A stretch of 64,000 nt of DNA from Maratus speciosus. Lineage: Eukaryota > Arthropoda > Arachnida > Araneae > Salticidae. Both the position numbers and the translations under genes were made by a program. Numbering within the stretch: the stretch's first letter is position 1; the number at the start of each line of letters is the position of its first letter. The notes under the pieces were generated by a model. It ran no database searches. It was not told the DNA's origin and worked only from the letters and a program-made list of their open reading frames with translations. The stretch lies in contig OZ010795.1 of NCBI GenBank assembly GCA_963932465.1, forward strand, positions 471,872,806 to 471,936,805. Direction: 5' to 3'. Shown here piece after piece: positions 12,215 through 24,791 of this stretch.

Positions 12215-13030
12215 TTCGGAATTAGGGGAAAGCTGGAAATTGTTTTAATCCCTTCTGTTTAGGTCTAGAATGAATATGCTATGTTTTCCCCCTCGTACTA
12301 GGTGAGCTTTAGGAAATATGTATAGAATTATAGTAAAAAAAACGGTTTTTTGCATACCATAACAAATCTCAAAATAGCTAACTCTGTCAAAAACATTGTC
12401 AATACAAATGTTGTAGAGCTTAAAATTGAGTAAAATGAGTACCTACACTCAATACTTGTGTTGAATATTAAGGTCACAATTCTACTTCTAAAGTTTTAGA
12501 CCCATCATCAGGGGGATGACCTCAGAATTAAGAGAACTGGAAATTGTTTTAATCCCTTCAGTTTAGGTCTGAAATGGACGTACTATGTTTTCTTCCTCGT
12601 ACTTGGGTGAATGTTAGAAAATATGTACATATTTATTTTCGAAAAATACGTTTTTTTTTAGTTTCCTTAACAATATCTCAAAACAGCTAACTGTATAAAA
12701 AACATTGTCAATACAAATGCTGTACAGCTTAAAATTCTGAATAAAATGAGTACCATCATTAATATTTTTGTTCAACATTAAGGTCACAATTCTATTTCAA
12801 AATTTTTCAAATCAAGAGCTTGAAGCCAGGAGAGACCAAGTTAACTTAACAATATCTCAAATTGCGTCCTTAATATTGAACAAAAATATTAAGTGTAGGT
12901 ACTCATTTTACTCCGAATTTTAGGCTCTATAACCTTTGTACTAACAATGTTTTTGATAATTAGCTATTTTGAGATGTTAAGTCGTACTCAAAATGTGCTT
13001 TTTTTTCTGAAGTAGAAAAAAAGCACATTT
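12215..13030. repeat. Two ~305-bp direct repeats plus inverted partial copy
   Basis: Blocks CTGGAAATTGTTTTAATCCC and, further on, AAAACATTGTCAATACAAATG occur at about 12232/12537 and 12391/12698. A partial inverted unit (AATATTAAGTGTAGGTACTC etc.) follows at about 12860-12975. It ends in a hairpin whose arms are TACTCAAAATGTGC and its complement (12976-13028). Confidence 0.6.
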
Positions 13031-13179
13031 TGAGTAATGAAATTAAATGATATACTTCTGTGAGTTTTATTGCCACACATTTAAATTTAAAAATATGCTA
13101 ATAACTTATTTGCCATACCACTTAAAATCAGAATTAACATTAAAATTTAATAATTGAATAAATGCAAATTAAAGCCTGC

Positions 13180-13444
13180 GTTACGTGTGACTCTCTGCAC
13201 GGAATCGTCCTCTTATAAAACTTTTTTTTAATGGAACGATTTTAACCAACTTTAACATTTAAATATATCTTAAAACAATTCTTCGATTTAAAAACTGTCT
13301 GCATCAGCGTTTTTATCAAACATTACTCTATAATACCACCGATTTTTGTATGCAATATTTTTCTTAATATTAACGAAGAAACACCCCCGGTCACAAATTA
13401 AAAACCGGTGGCGGTGACAACATTAGTTACTTTTTTAGAATAGA
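13180..13444 (-). mobile_element. Helitron family A, inverted 5' part
   Basis: Read on the minus strand, A|TCTATTCTAAAAAAGTAAC at 13444 matches the 5' ends at 49502 and 63698. The following ~260 bp (GTCACCGCCACCGGTTTTTA and on) match both. The 3' end is not located. Confidence 0.55.
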
Positions 13445-13445
13445 T

Positions 13446-14027
13446 ATTTATATTTGTCCTGCTGTATGCGAATTAAAAAATTTTCTTGCAAGTAGTTTTC
13501 GAATTACCATTAAAATGTCAAAATGATGGTTTTAAGGTTCTATGATGTCCAGAACAGCATAATTTGTAAAGATATATTTTTCTCATTTTATTGAAATTTT
13601 GGGCCGGCAATAGTTGAAAACATATTAAACGGGTGAAATGGTCATATTGGCAAGAAATAATACATTAATAGAAGTGATAGTCATTCTGTAGCATTAAAAC
13701 AATAGTACCAAACCTCAATTTGGATACAGACCCTAAAATAGGTTCATTTTACAATTATTTTTTCTGAAACTAACCGGACGAATCTCGTGAAAGTTTGTAT
13801 TTAGGCTAATTGAAGGGTGTAGAATTTATTTATGGTGTCAAACTTGGATATTGCTAATGAAAAAAAAAGTTATGGTTTGTTTTAATATGTAATGACCCCT
13901 AAGCAAATTTTATATACGTCATTTAAAAGTAGACTTTATTTCCAATTGTTTGATACCAGTAACTTTTTCTACAATTTGTTGCAGATTTAGCAGAGGTGTT
14001 TACTTTTTTTTTTCCTCTCCACGGCTG
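13446..14027 (-). mobile_element. Long-TIR Tc1/mariner-like element, right piece
   Basis: The right terminus TAGCAGAGGTGTTTAC, then T-run and CCACGGCTG|TA, mirrors the left ends of the family. The TA dinucleotide at 14028-14029 fits a mariner-type target. The internal end is joined to the inverted Helitron at 13444/13445. Confidence 0.6.
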
Positions 14028-14034
14028 TACACTA

Positions 14035-15153
14035 TATCAATACAAAAACCCTTAACGGGTTAAAAGTTTGTGACGCAGCACTTTATCTTATGCTCTAAGA
14101 ATTTTAAATATGGAACTGAAAAATAATGATATCAAATTTTGAGTGACGCTATGCTATTAATTATAATCTCTATATTATTTATTTCATCTTTTTATTTTTT
14201 TATAATCGGATGTGCAAAAATTATGTTCAATTTAAAAATATGTATAAAAGTTTATTCATTGATGCTTTAACATTTACACCTCTCATAAATTCCAAGTATG
14301 AGTTTTAAAAGATGATATCAAAATTTTAGTGACGCTTTGATGTGGCTTTAAACGATTTGTTTTCAAATTAAATTTAAATTATTTTTGTTTTGGCTAAGAT
14401 ATAGTCACACATCTAAATGATAGTTTTAATTTTCCAATATACTTTAAATATGTCACTTTCACTGAATTTATATAATGCATTTAAATGTATTTATTTGAAT
14501 AAATTGATTTATCCTTTGTCCAATGCTATTAAAAATTTAAAATAAGATTTGCGTAAATAATTTTTTTGCCTCATAGTATCCATTTGAATACATTTCACTT
14601 AATTTGGATACAATGACGCAAAAAATTATTTACGCAAATCTTATTTTAAATTTTTAATAGCATTGGACAAAGGTTAAATCAATTTATTCAAATACATTTA
14701 AATGCATTATATAAATTCAGTGAAAGTGACATATTTAAAGTATATTGGAAAATTAAAACTATTATTTAGATGTGTGACTATATCTTAGCCAAAACAAAAA
14801 TAATTTAAATTTAATTTGAAAACAAATCGTTTAAAGCCACATCAAAGCGTCACTAAAATTTTGATATCATATCTTTTAAAACTCATACTTTGAATTTATG
14901 AGAGGTGTAAATGTTAAAGCATCAATGAATAAACTTTTATACATATTTTTAAATTGAACATAATTTTTGCACATCCGATTATAAAAAAATAAAAAGATGA
15001 AATAAATAATATATAGAGATTATAATTAATAGCATAGCGTCACTCAAAATTTGATATCATTATTTTTAAGTTCCATATTTAAAATTCTTAGAGCATAAGA
15101 TAAAGTGCTGCGTCACAAACTTTTAACCCGTTAAGGGTTTTTGCATTGATATC
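14035..15153. mobile_element. 1.1-kb near-perfect palindrome
   Basis: The two ~555-bp halves are inverted copies with very few differences, meeting at about 14594 with almost no spacer (GTATCCA...TTGGATAC). Outer ends are ATATCAATACAAAAACCC and its complement near 15152. It carries no coding frame. It abuts the TA-flanked end of a mariner-like element on the left. It could be a young foldback MITE or a recent inverted duplication. Confidence 0.8.
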
Positions 15154-15500
15154 ATTACTTTTTGAGGTTATTGAAAAAAATAAATAAAACAATAAACAAA
15201 CGCAAAAAAAAAATTAAAGACCAATACAAAGAATTCATAGTCAGGATTTCAATTCACCTTCAATCTCTCTCCCCTCCCTCCCCGCAAAAAAAGATGACCA
15301 TACTTCAATTTTAAAGAGCACCGTGCAATGAGATTTTTATAAGAACTCTTTGGTAAGATATGGAAGTAATGTACAACATGCATGTTTAGAGGGTATTTCT
15401 GTTGGTTTGTTTCAGAGATATAAAAAGCTGTTAAATTTTACTATATAAAAAAGTTACTTTGTTAAGAAAAATAGCAAGAAATATTACTCTTTAAAGCTTT

Positions 15501-15545
<45 letters not shown>

Positions 15546-15893
15546 CAATCATCGCTCACTTATAAAAGTAATTACATACATTTATATTAAATCCAAAACT
15601 ACAAATTTCTGCTTCTCCCTTTTCTCATTCGTAGTGCAAAAAAAATAAACATTCCTTAATTTTATATAAAATAATCTTTCACCATCCCTATTTAAAATTC
15701 CTTATTAACAATAATAATAAATCGTATAAAATAATTCCCTGAGCTCCGAAGATTCCACTTCTGCTTTTGCACCCACCTCTCCAGCTTACCTAAATAATAA
15801 AATCTTTCAAAAATTAGTTTGAAAAAAAAATCTGCAACATTTGTTGCTCACTAACATAAATAAATAAATAAATAAGCACTAACTTCCCTAATA
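15154..15893. other. Spacer with microsatellite
   Basis: Contains an (AT)n tract at 15501-15544 and a short TAAA repeat near 15860. Otherwise unassigned. Confidence 0.5.
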
Positions 15894-15895
15894 TA

Positions 15896-16962
15896 CAATC
15901 ATGGAAAAAAAAAAGTAAACACCCTCTACTAACTCCTCAACAAATTACCGTAGAAGAAAGTTACTGGTACCGAACGATTGGAAATAAAGTCTACTTTTAA
16001 ATGATGTATATAAAATTTGCTTAAGGGGTCATCTACATATTAAAACGAACCATAACTTTGTTTTTTTTTTTCAATAGCAGTACACAATTCTTACAGCATA
16101 AATGAATTCTACACCATTTAATTAGACTAAAAACAAATTTTTATGCAATTCGTACTATAAGTTCCCGAGAAATTAATTATTTTAAAACAAGCTTATTTTA
16201 AGGGCTGCATCCAAATTGAAGTTCGGTACTCGATTGTTAATCGAGAGCCCCCTTCTTGATCAAGGCACCTTAAGCGTCACTTAAGCAGTCAATGAAGTCT
16301 GCTAGATTACAGGACAGCGTAAGACATTTCAAAATATCTAGTCACTTCTATCATAGACGGCCCTTAAACCATCATTTTGCCGTTTTTTAAGCATAATTTG
16401 AAAACTACTTGGAAGAAAAATGTGAAATTTTGGATTTCCATAAAGCAGGACTTAATAAATCTAAATCCATCAAAAAATTTTAGGTTACAATTCATAATTT
16501 TTTCGAATATTAATTTCATAATTCATATCATAAAATTATAAAAATTGCAAATTCAACGTATTTATGTTTGGGTATGTTAGTATTACTGCTACACAAGAAA
16601 TTAGCACATTAGGAGCATAATTTCAGGAGATATGAATAAAAATATGAAAATGTAATTTATCATTAGAAGCACTAAATTTTGAATGTTTACAATTCAAAAA
16701 CGTATTATTCAAATGACTTGAAATTTGGTGCCTAGGCATAGTTTGAACCGAAGATCTGAAATATCTCGTTAAAATTGGGTATTGCCATAGAAAAAAATGA
16801 AGTTTGGATTTGTTTTAATATGTAGATGGCCCCCTAAGCAAATTTTATATACATCATTTAAAAATAGACTTTATTTCCAATCGTTCGGTACCAATAACTT
16901 TCCTCTACGATAATAATTTGTTAAGGAGTTAGTAGAGGGTGGTTTTTTTTTTTCCACGACTG
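15896..16962 (+). mobile_element. Complete long-TIR Tc1/mariner-like element, 1.07 kb
   Basis: Begins TA|CAATCATGG, A-run, GTAAACACCCTCTACTAACT and ends with the inverted sequence CCACGACTG. Inverted similarity continues for roughly 190 bp on each side. No transposase frame survives. The same element in reverse, with an insertion, is at 60793-62997. Confidence 0.75.
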
Positions 16963-17164
16963 TGCATTTCACCTCTTCTCCCTCCCCCTACTCCCCAACA
17001 TTAAAAAAATTTAAATCTTTATTTTTATACAGAAAATTCTTCTATATAAATTATCCTCCTATTCCTCAAAATTACCACTTTCCCACTCCAGCCTAGAGAT
17101 TTCAATCTTTAAAGCTTTTTAGAAAATCGGATCTGCAAAGTCTGTTGCTTAATAATAAAATATA

Positions 17165-17327
17165 TAACCATGTACACTTTTAATTATTTTTCACACAATC
17201 AATTGATGTCATGATAATAGTTGTTCTGAGCGATTGTGTTGGCTGGGCTGTCGTACAGATAGCTCAATTGGAAGAGTACTGGCAATTAAAGCCAAGGGTT
17301 ATTAAAGTTCACTGTAATTGAAGATGT
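17165..17327 (+). mobile_element. tRNA-like SINE fragment, family II
   Basis: TCTGAGCGATTGTGTTGGCT, then GTCGTACAGATAGCTCAATT matches the region around the tRNA-like head at 51620-51665, with an A-box-like core. The B-box region has decayed. Confidence 0.5.
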
Positions 17328-17331
17328 TTAA

Positions 17332-17530
17332 CCCCTTCGCGTCATGAGCCCTTTGGTTAATGTTTAACCTTTTACTACAGGTTTTTAAAAACAGAAAATT
17401 TTCTGTAATTGAATCGCAGAAATGCTCCCATTAAAGAAGGTAAACTTTACAATTAAATAAGTGGTGAGAATTATGAAGGATTCTGAACACCTTAAGTGGC
17501 GAAGTATACCGGTCGCTCATCCCCAAGGGC
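17332..17530. mobile_element. TTAA-bounded MITE (piggyBac-like)
   Basis: Flanked by TTAA at 17328-17331 and 17531-17534. Ends CCCCTTCGCGTCATGAGC and, inverted, GCCCTTGGGGATGAGC are imperfectly inverted. Confidence 0.5.
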
Positions 17531-17534
17531 TTAA

Positions 17535-18494
17535 AGATGCTTTTTTGCTATTATAACCTTTAGGATTTATAATATAAAAAAATCTTAATCACTTCTGAGG
17601 TAAATAAAGACAGTGGAAAAAAATCAAGATGGCAATGTTTTGATTGGCAAATTCCAAGCTGAGTAATTTGTGCTACCGAATGAAAAAAATATAAAGTTGT
17701 AATAATGTCCTCTTACAGATACTAAATCTTTAAGGTTTTTGATGTGTGAACTACATATGAATACAGTAGATCTTTATAATGCACACCTTGGTATGAGAAG
17801 TTGTGCGTATTATAGAATTTTGCATTATATAGATCATATTTCATACATCATTAAATTTACTTCGTATACATGCTTTAAATTACATTCCTTGGAACCAGAA
17901 AATGTGCAAATTATGAAATTTTACATAATAGGTATAATCACATATTAAATTACCTTAGATATTACCTTGAAATATAACATCCAGATATGCCTGGGCAAAA
18001 TCATTATAAACAGTGGTAACTCATGACTGACAATTTTGGGAACACTAAATGCATGGCTGGCCAGTTTATTCTTTTTCACTATTTTTAATAATGAAACCTT
18101 TGCCTTATTTTTGGCAGAACTTTCTTCCATTAAATAAGGCAAAAATTTAGTAAAAAAAAAACTTTCGGAAGGCATGCATTTTAGTGCTGCAAGAAAAACC
18201 TGTCATGAGCTACTACTGATTATAACACACATTTACAAAAAAATTTAATGTAATAACAATGTTTTCATAACTCCAAAATAATGTGTTAAAGACGATAATG
18301 CATCAAATTTAGTGTTCCAAGAAATAGCAATATTTGTGAAATACATGTGCTTCTTAACTGCAAAATTCATTGTTTACATATAAGAAATACATTACATTTT
18401 CTGCATTAAAATGTTTAAGTGGCAGGCTTTTGTGATTGAACAAGAACTGCTTGCAGAGTGCTTTTAATGATTTTAGAATATAAAATTATGGCTC
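17535..18494. other. Unassigned region
   Basis: TACAGTAGATCTTTATAATG at about 17762 resembles a pogo/Tigger-type terminus, but no partner end was found. No gene seen. Confidence 0.35.
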
Positions 18495-18498
18495 TTAA

Positions 18499-18716
18499 CC
18501 CTTTCGCCGTCCAAGGATTTTCACATATTTCTATAAAAATGCTTGTAAACCGAAGGATATATATATTTTTTAATCGTAGTTTGATGCTATAATATCTTTA
18601 ATATCACTTCTTTCTATATATGGTTCAAAATAGAATTATGTTTAAATATTTTTGTCTACAGCCATTTTAACATGATTTCTAGAAACGGGGAAATCCGGGA
18701 CAGCTGGTTAAAGGGT
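18499..18716. mobile_element. Decayed TTAA MITE
   Basis: Left TTAA|CCCTTTCGCCGTCC and right GGACAGCTGGTTAAAGGG form an imperfect inverted repeat. The right TTAA has changed to TACT. Confidence 0.4.
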
Positions 18717-18719
18717 ACT

Positions 18720-19380
18720 ATTATTAATCCAATACAGTAATAGGGATAAAAAAAAATCATTAAATAGTTCATTTAAAAAAAAAATTATTTGTATTTTCAT
18801 CCGATATACCGATTATTACTACCATGTTATATGTAACATATTTATTAGAAAAGTTACAACTATTTTGATGAAGTTTTGGATCCCCCCCCCCCTGACATAC
18901 TGTCAAATTTCGCGAGGTTTTTTTTCTTGTGATGTTCCTCCCCAACCGAGAATGGAGCGGGTTTTTTACAATCAACTGATTAATTTTGTTTTTCTTTTAT
19001 TGCTACTTTTTTATGTTAGAGTGGTGATCTTTCAAATGCTATTGCACAACGAGGCGTTAAACGCGCTACTCTGTAACGGCAACCCTCCAGTGTACAGGTG
19101 GAATTGATAAAGAGTTTTTGTAGTCGGAATATGCGGAATGTTAAAGAATAGTGAATGGTTTAATGAAAGCAGAATAAAACCTTAATATTTAAGATGCGAG
19201 TCAGATTAATAAATTGAAATGGTTACTGGGTAATCACTTTATTAGTTTATACAAAGTCTAATTATCATGACAGCTACAGTGCAGCTGCTAATGAAATCTT
19301 GTGAAACCAATCTTTTCTAAATAGTAACATGTTCTGAATTGTTCTTATTTACAATAATACTTCATTAGCACAAATACCAT
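18720..19380. other. Unassigned region
   Basis: A C-run at 18882 and otherwise AT-rich sequence. The overlapping short frames on both strands have no coding evidence. Confidence 0.4.
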
Positions 19381-19384
19381 ATAA

Positions 19385-19645
19385 GGGAGCTGGCTATTTT
19401 TATATTTTTTAAAAGTAAATTATTTAAAACTTTCTTTTAAGCATATTAACTTTAAAATTAAATAAAAACAAGTATCTTACTTTTGAAAAAAAGCTGTTTT
19501 ATCTTATTTATCTATAAACTTTAATTACTAAATAAGGAAAAGTATCATGATGAAAATTTTTACTTTCAGGAGCTCAAAACAACCAGTCAGGATAAAATGG
19601 TTCATTTTGAGCTAATCGTGATGTGATAATTTAAGTATATAAAGT
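19385..19645 (-). mobile_element. Fragment of the 55.6-kb TIR element
   Basis: CAACCAGTCAGGATAAAATG, then GTTCATTTTGAGCTAA at about 19585 and the preceding ~200 bp match 55700-55925 in reverse. Both ends of the element are missing. Confidence 0.6.
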
Positions 19646-21640
19646 AGAATTTACTATCAGTCAAAAATATGTCCAAGACTGAAATCAGTCCTGAGACTGA
19701 AGGTCTTGCACCCATGGCTGTAATCAATTAGCCTAAAAAGAAATGCTTCAGGGTTTTTTTTTTCTTTTGTTACAGAGATAAACGGCAATAAGAATTTTTT
19801 TTTCCCTTTAGGTTAAATTTTATAAAAATAAAATACTACGATGCTTTAATTTTTGAAGCTGAAAAGAGTTATATAAAAAAATAAATAAACGAAAGATACC
19901 CATATTTCGAAAAAGATGTCATTTTAAGTCAATTTTCGTTTATAATATTATTAGAAACGATTCGCAAATGAATCATTTTATAAACGGGATTGGAAATCTT
20001 AATTTTGATTTCGTCATACCTTTTATTTAACTTGTGCGTTCTTTAAAAATGAAAGATTTTGTTTAATTTCTTTAAAAGAAAACTCAAAACACAAAATTAA
20101 ATTAGTAATCTATCTGTATTACACTCACATATCGCAAGAAATACCTATGCCACACATGAACTTTATTTTGTAAGGAAAACAGTTATAAGTATTGTTGAAA
20201 ATAAAAACAATTCAGAACATTATACTAATTAGAATGGATCGGTTGCAAAGAATGCTGTCTGGATAATTAGAAATTGTACTCACTTTCTCCCCTTGGAATA
20301 CCATTTCAAGATCTTTGATATTTATTTCTTCAGTCAACTTCGCGTATCGCGTAGTGATACATGGCGAAGTCTTATGGTGAACGCGATGAATTTTCATTTC
20401 GATATGAGAATTTTCGATAAATATCGAATTTCGATACGAGAATTTTTTTTAAAATGTGAAATATTTTCTCCTTAAAAAAATGTTTACTTACTATGAATAA
20501 CAATGAAATAAAATACATATAATTACAAAATACTGCTCCATTTTAAAAAATCAGTCTAAGTATTTTAAAGCACTTAATAAACTGTTTTTGTAGTTTAAAA
20601 AAAGATTTATTGCCAATATTCAGATTTTTAACTGTGACCTAAACCGCGCAAAACCGATGTGCAACGTTCTGTCTGCTAGCCCATAGAATAACATGTAATC
20701 CGCGATCCTAAGAAGTCCAATTTTTCATACGGATTATATAAAAATTAAGAGTTTTCCTAGATACTAGGTTAGTCTTATCCACTTCGTCAAAAACAGATTC
20801 ATTTTATATATATTAATGTTTTTAAAAAAATCTAGACCGTTTCGGAGAAAAAAAAGACAAACTTACACCATCGAAATTGCTTTCAAAATGGGTTTACAGA
20901 TCTGAAAATATACTGCACGTAAAATTGTAAAAAATTCAGAATAGGATTAGACTGCAGATATAAGACTGTTTTAAAAAAATCTGAACAATAGGACCTATAT
21001 TTTATGAGTTATTAACAGGCGGCTTTTCGCATTTTCTTTGATGTCGAGTTAGCTGTATATACGAGTTCCGCCATCTACGAATTCTACGATACGATTTTAG
21101 GCTTAAGGCTGCGTCACTCTGAATACTACCGTCTTCCATGATTCTATTGCAAGCATTGTGCAGTAAACCTCAGTGTTGTAACGTGAAAAAAATCAAAACT
21201 ATTGATGACTAGACTTAGACATCTAACTCATAAAAACTGGCGTTCATTTTTAAATTTTTTTTTATTCACGCTTGGACAACACAGCACACATAAAAAATCA
21301 CAGGGACATATAAAAAAACAATGTCTGTCAGAGTATGCTCGCCCCTCTCTGCTCGGCCCAAACGACCGTCCTCCGTCATCACAGAAACGCATCTCCTCTC
21401 CACGGGGCCCCTCTTCGATTTTTTCAGTCCGTCTTAATTCTGAGCACGTGGGAGTCTGATTCATCTTTTTAAAAAGTTTATTTCTCCAAATGCCAGTCAG
21501 CACTTCTCGCCGAGAATTATTTACACCATTAAAATCAGTCTACAACTTCACATCTGGAGAACGTGAATGCATTGACATGCGAATTTATAGCTTAGGCATC
21601 TGGAGGGCCCGATTAAAGTGTTTACCAAGTTAAGTGGTCA
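19646..21640. other. Unassigned region, one GC-rich patch
   Basis: Mostly AT-rich. A GC-richer patch (about 21330-21460) opens frames on both strands but has no recognised domain or repeat structure, so no gene is called. Confidence 0.35.
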
Positions 21641-21654
21641 TCTGGTTTTTGCAT

Positions 21655-22095
21655 GAGCTCAGATGAAACGTCAGTGTGTATAAATTTTGAGGTTTGAAGT
21701 AGTGCAACATAATTGAAATACGCTGCGAATACTTTTTGTGTGGTCTTTTGGATATTTTTCAGCCCATATTCTATAGAAATAATGTATTAGTGCACCTCTG
21801 GCATTTATATCAATTTCATTATATTTGTAATAGAGTAAATCTTTAAAATGCCGCAAAAGATTTTTCTTCATAGACCATAATATAGCGGAATACTTTTGAG
21901 TTCCCGTCTACGCGTACTGTAAGTGCTTCACATATTTTATAGTAACCTTACACCAGTACAGTTTCTAGTAGACCTCAATGTCTATAAATTTCAGTATGTT
22001 TGAAATATTGTAACAATGTTAAAATACACCGCAAAGGAAATTTCCCTATTGACCATAATTTAACGGAATACTTTGGGCATGAAATTGGAATGAAA
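21655..22095. repeat. Two diverged direct repeats
   Basis: Blocks TATAAATTTxxxxTxTGAxxTA, AAAATACxCxGCxAA and GACCATAATxTAxCGGAATAC recur at about 21680-21895 and 21985-22072. Confidence 0.45.
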
Positions 22096-22731
22096 AGGTA
22101 ATCTAATCTATTTAATCGTATCAAAAATTGAGCTGAATCGTGCTTTATCATATAACTTTTTCTATATTAAAACTGAAAAATTGTAAAAATATATATATAT
22201 ATATACTGAGTTTTTTGCGACATTAAATATGAAATAACAGCTGATATCTGCAAAATTTATGCACAATAAATCCGATAAAATAAAGCCCATATTTTGTTTG
22301 GAAGCGCCCATAATCAAGCGGTATCCGTTTCAAGTAACAGATTAAAGAACTATACTCAAATTGCTTGATTCATTCCCAACTGAGGAGCGCCAACTTTGCA
22401 CTGGTCTATGGACCATACAATTGTATATCAAAATCAATAGCAGGGTACAACTCCATAACTATCGAGCTATAACAAGCAAAAAATAAATTACGCTAGGATA
22501 AACTTTTAAAAATAGACTTTTGGCCAGCTAGAATCTTATAAATCGCCCACCGTGCGACGGTTTATACCATACAGATGCACATGCAACTAACTCGGGGTTA
22601 AAATAGTAATCCCGTATTCCGTGGCTTGTGAACATCTAATCTCCAAAACGGCTGTACTCTGAAACTCCTGCATAAATATAATGTATGCAATATTCTTTCA
22701 AAAATTTAATTGCAGGATAATATTGATTTAA

Positions 22732-23462
22732 GGGGTCTCAGGACTCCTACAGCTTTAAAATTTTCTAATTTTTTTTAATGTTAAAAATTCTATTTTCTGA
22801 ACTTTTTGATATAATTGTTTCCTTGAAATTCCTATTAGAACAGAAGGTTACGTCTTTTAGAATTCTCTCTCAATAGCTGAAGCTGTGTTTCCAAAACTTC
22901 GAAGCAATTTTTCTCCAAATGACGTTTTTGGTCACAAAACTCAAACTTCTGAAACTTCTGATATCTCAAACTTCTGAATATTTTTTCATGAAATTTTCAA
23001 AACATGTTTCATGTTAGTCTGTATAAACTGAACTTAACATGTCCTTTTTATTGTAAAAAAAAAAACACTTTTTATAGGTGATTATACTGTTGAAAGTTTC
23101 TAAATTTTAGCATTAGCTAAATACAACTTTGTATTAAAAATATAAAAATGCTTTAAATACAGATTTATTTAGGTTCAGGGTAATTATTATAATCTGAAGT
23201 ATAAGTAGGCATCAAAATTTTCATTCTAGTTGCAAAATTTATTTCGTAATCTGTTATGCCGATTTTATGCTTGTCAAATGTCTGACATGTTGACCCTGTA
23301 GATGCCAATTCTGCATCTTGCAATCTTTTAAGTACATGAAATGAAAGAACATACTTATCTTTCATTCCAATTAAAATTGTCTTAAAATCCAATACATTTT
23401 AAAATGTTAAACTTTGAAAATGGATTTTTACGTTTTTTCCAATTTTAAGAATCCCGAGACCC
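22732..23462. mobile_element. TTAA-bounded element with inverted GGGTCTC ends
   Basis: TTAA lies at 22728-22731 and 23463-23466. Inner ends GGGGTCTCAGGACTCC and, inverted, GGGTCTCGGGATTC match. It holds the small minus-strand open frame 23165-23398. Placement with piggyBac rests on TTAA alone. Confidence 0.5.
23165..23398 (-). CDS. Small open frame within a TTAA-bounded repeat
   Basis: About 77 codons are open on the minus strand, ending ...SDYNNYPEPK and stop. The first in-frame Met is internal (GMKDKY), so this would be an exon or remnant rather than a complete gene. Composition looks protein-like (charged stretches, FDKHKIGITDYEINF). It sits inside the putative TTAA element 22732-23462. 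It may be a transposase remnant, captured exon or chance frame, and I recognise no domain. Confidence 0.2.
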   Translation of the reverse strand, partial: NVLDFKTILIGMKDKYVLSFHVLKRLQDAELASTGSTCQTFDKHKIGITDYEINFATRMKILMPTYTSDYNNYPEPK

Positions 23463-23639
23463 TTAAAAAAAATTTTTTTTTGCTGCAATAGTCCAGCCTG
23501 ATTTCCTTGATATTTGCTCTACTTGGACTCGGGCCTGAAATTTTCGGGCTCGTAGACATCTAGTTAGCGATTCTGATTTTTAGCCCCCGGTATGCTATTT
23601 TTCTCCCAGCTTATTTTGTCTCCAATAACGTTACCTTGT

Positions 23640-24125
23640 ATAAGCCAGCCGTAAAACAAAAGCCGATGTTTCATTGTGCGATTAAATACTCTACAGCATT
23701 TTTTAACTTCTAAGCGTCGCACATTTTCAATGTTTATACCGTCGTATTTGAAAAAAAAAGTACTTTTTAATGCAACTTGTTTTAAAATTGCATCTCCATT
23801 TGTTTTTGAAATATTAATTTTTGTTGTAGTTTTTGGCGACATTTGTTTCATTTTGGCAACTCAAGTACTCCATTTCTGTAGAAAGTAAAGAAAAAATAGT
23901 TGAAAAATAGCAATTATATCTTGTTGCCATTTTCCCATAAAAACGGAAAAAATGCAATTAAAATACGTGCTATTTTGAGGAAAATATAAATGAATGATTT
24001 GATAAAACATGCAGCTATTGTAAACGATATTTAATTTTAAGTATCTATATTAATGCAAATGACGTCATTTTTACATAAAATAAAAGCGTGTGCTTTAAGT
24101 ATTAAAATTGAAATGTTTTTCACTA
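23640..24125 (+). repeat. Dispersed repeat R1, copy 1
   Basis: Shares with 29420-29930 and 34990-35456 the segments CATCGCACATTTTCAAT (variant here), ACCGTCGTAT, AAATGCAATTTGTTT and the closing ATGACGTCATTTTA. It resembles the interior of Helitron family B. Confidence 0.6.
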
Positions 24126-24430
24126 CAATAGTCCCGCTTAACAGTTATTTTCTTCTGGTGGACTGGTGGCTTCTATTATTATGAAACAGCCATTATAAAC
24201 GAAACGTTAGGTGAAGATGAAAGAGCAGACGTAAAAAATTAGAACTTTGATTTTCTGATCAGAATGGAAAAAAATGGCTTAATTTTGGCCTTTAAAAAAT
24301 TATGGCCTCCCCACCCCCCCCCATTCTGATCGGAAAATCAGTTCTAACTTTTTACGGCTGCTCTTTGATCTTCACCTAGCGCTTCGTTTATAAATGGCTG
24401 TTTCATAATAGAAGCCACCAGCCCACCTGT
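24126..24430. mobile_element. Foldback beside a pogo-like left end
   Basis: Begins TA|CAATAGTCCCGCTTAA, like the MITE at 29934. It then folds: GGTGGCTTCTATTATTATGA through CAGAATGG (about 24165-24268) is inverted at about 24320-24420. No right TIR remains. Confidence 0.55.
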
Positions 24431-24518
24431 GAAGTGATGGAAATGTCGGGGGCTACACTACATTCTGAAAAAGCAGAATTTCTGCTCTCTAGTTTATTTT
24501 TTCTTTTAAATATTGCAG

Positions 24519-24752
24519 GTACTGTATGCGAATGCGAAGTTGTCTGTCGTTGCTGTACTGTAACATATCGATGTCGGTGCCAGAGGTGTAACGAATTAAA
24601 AAGACAACATCACGGAGTATATTGTGACCATTGTAATGGATTTGTAAATGCAGCTATGTGTGCTCCTATTCATGAATGGACGCGAACAGGTATATATCCC
24701 AATTTAGACTTCCTTCGCAGTAATCACCCTCAGCAAAGTACTAGTGGATCAG
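24519..24752 (+). CDS. Cysteine-rich internal exon of an unrecognised gene
   Basis: A pyrimidine-rich tract ending in TATTGCAG precedes the exon, and the donor is CAG|GTAAG, so both splice sites are strong. The exon is 234 bp and phase 1 on both sides. It encodes about 78 residues without a stop. About 11 cysteines come in the order CxC, CxCC, CxCxxC, then CxxC (VYCDHCNGF), followed by a Trp/Pro region and a Ser-rich end. Paired CxxC groups suggest metal binding or disulfides, but I do not recognise the family. Symmetric 1-1 phase is typical of shuffled modules (established), which is not proof of an extracellular role. A repeat ends just upstream of the acceptor and hAT elements begin 33 bp after the donor, so the exon stands alone in transposon debris. 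No upstream exon was found. It could belong to the gene ending at 39543, since strand and phase agree. Confidence 0.62.
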
Positions 24753-24791
24753 GTAAGAAATGTATAATGTTTGAAACCTACAGGGCAGGGA

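Noticed and set aside
17739..17948. Pogo-type MITE starting CAGTAGATCTTTATAATG
   Set aside because: Only one terminus is visible. No inverted partner was found within 1 kb.
21202..21503. Overlapping 85- and 91-codon frames on both strands
   Set aside because: Both arise from one GC-richer patch where stops are rarer. Neither shows recognisable protein features.
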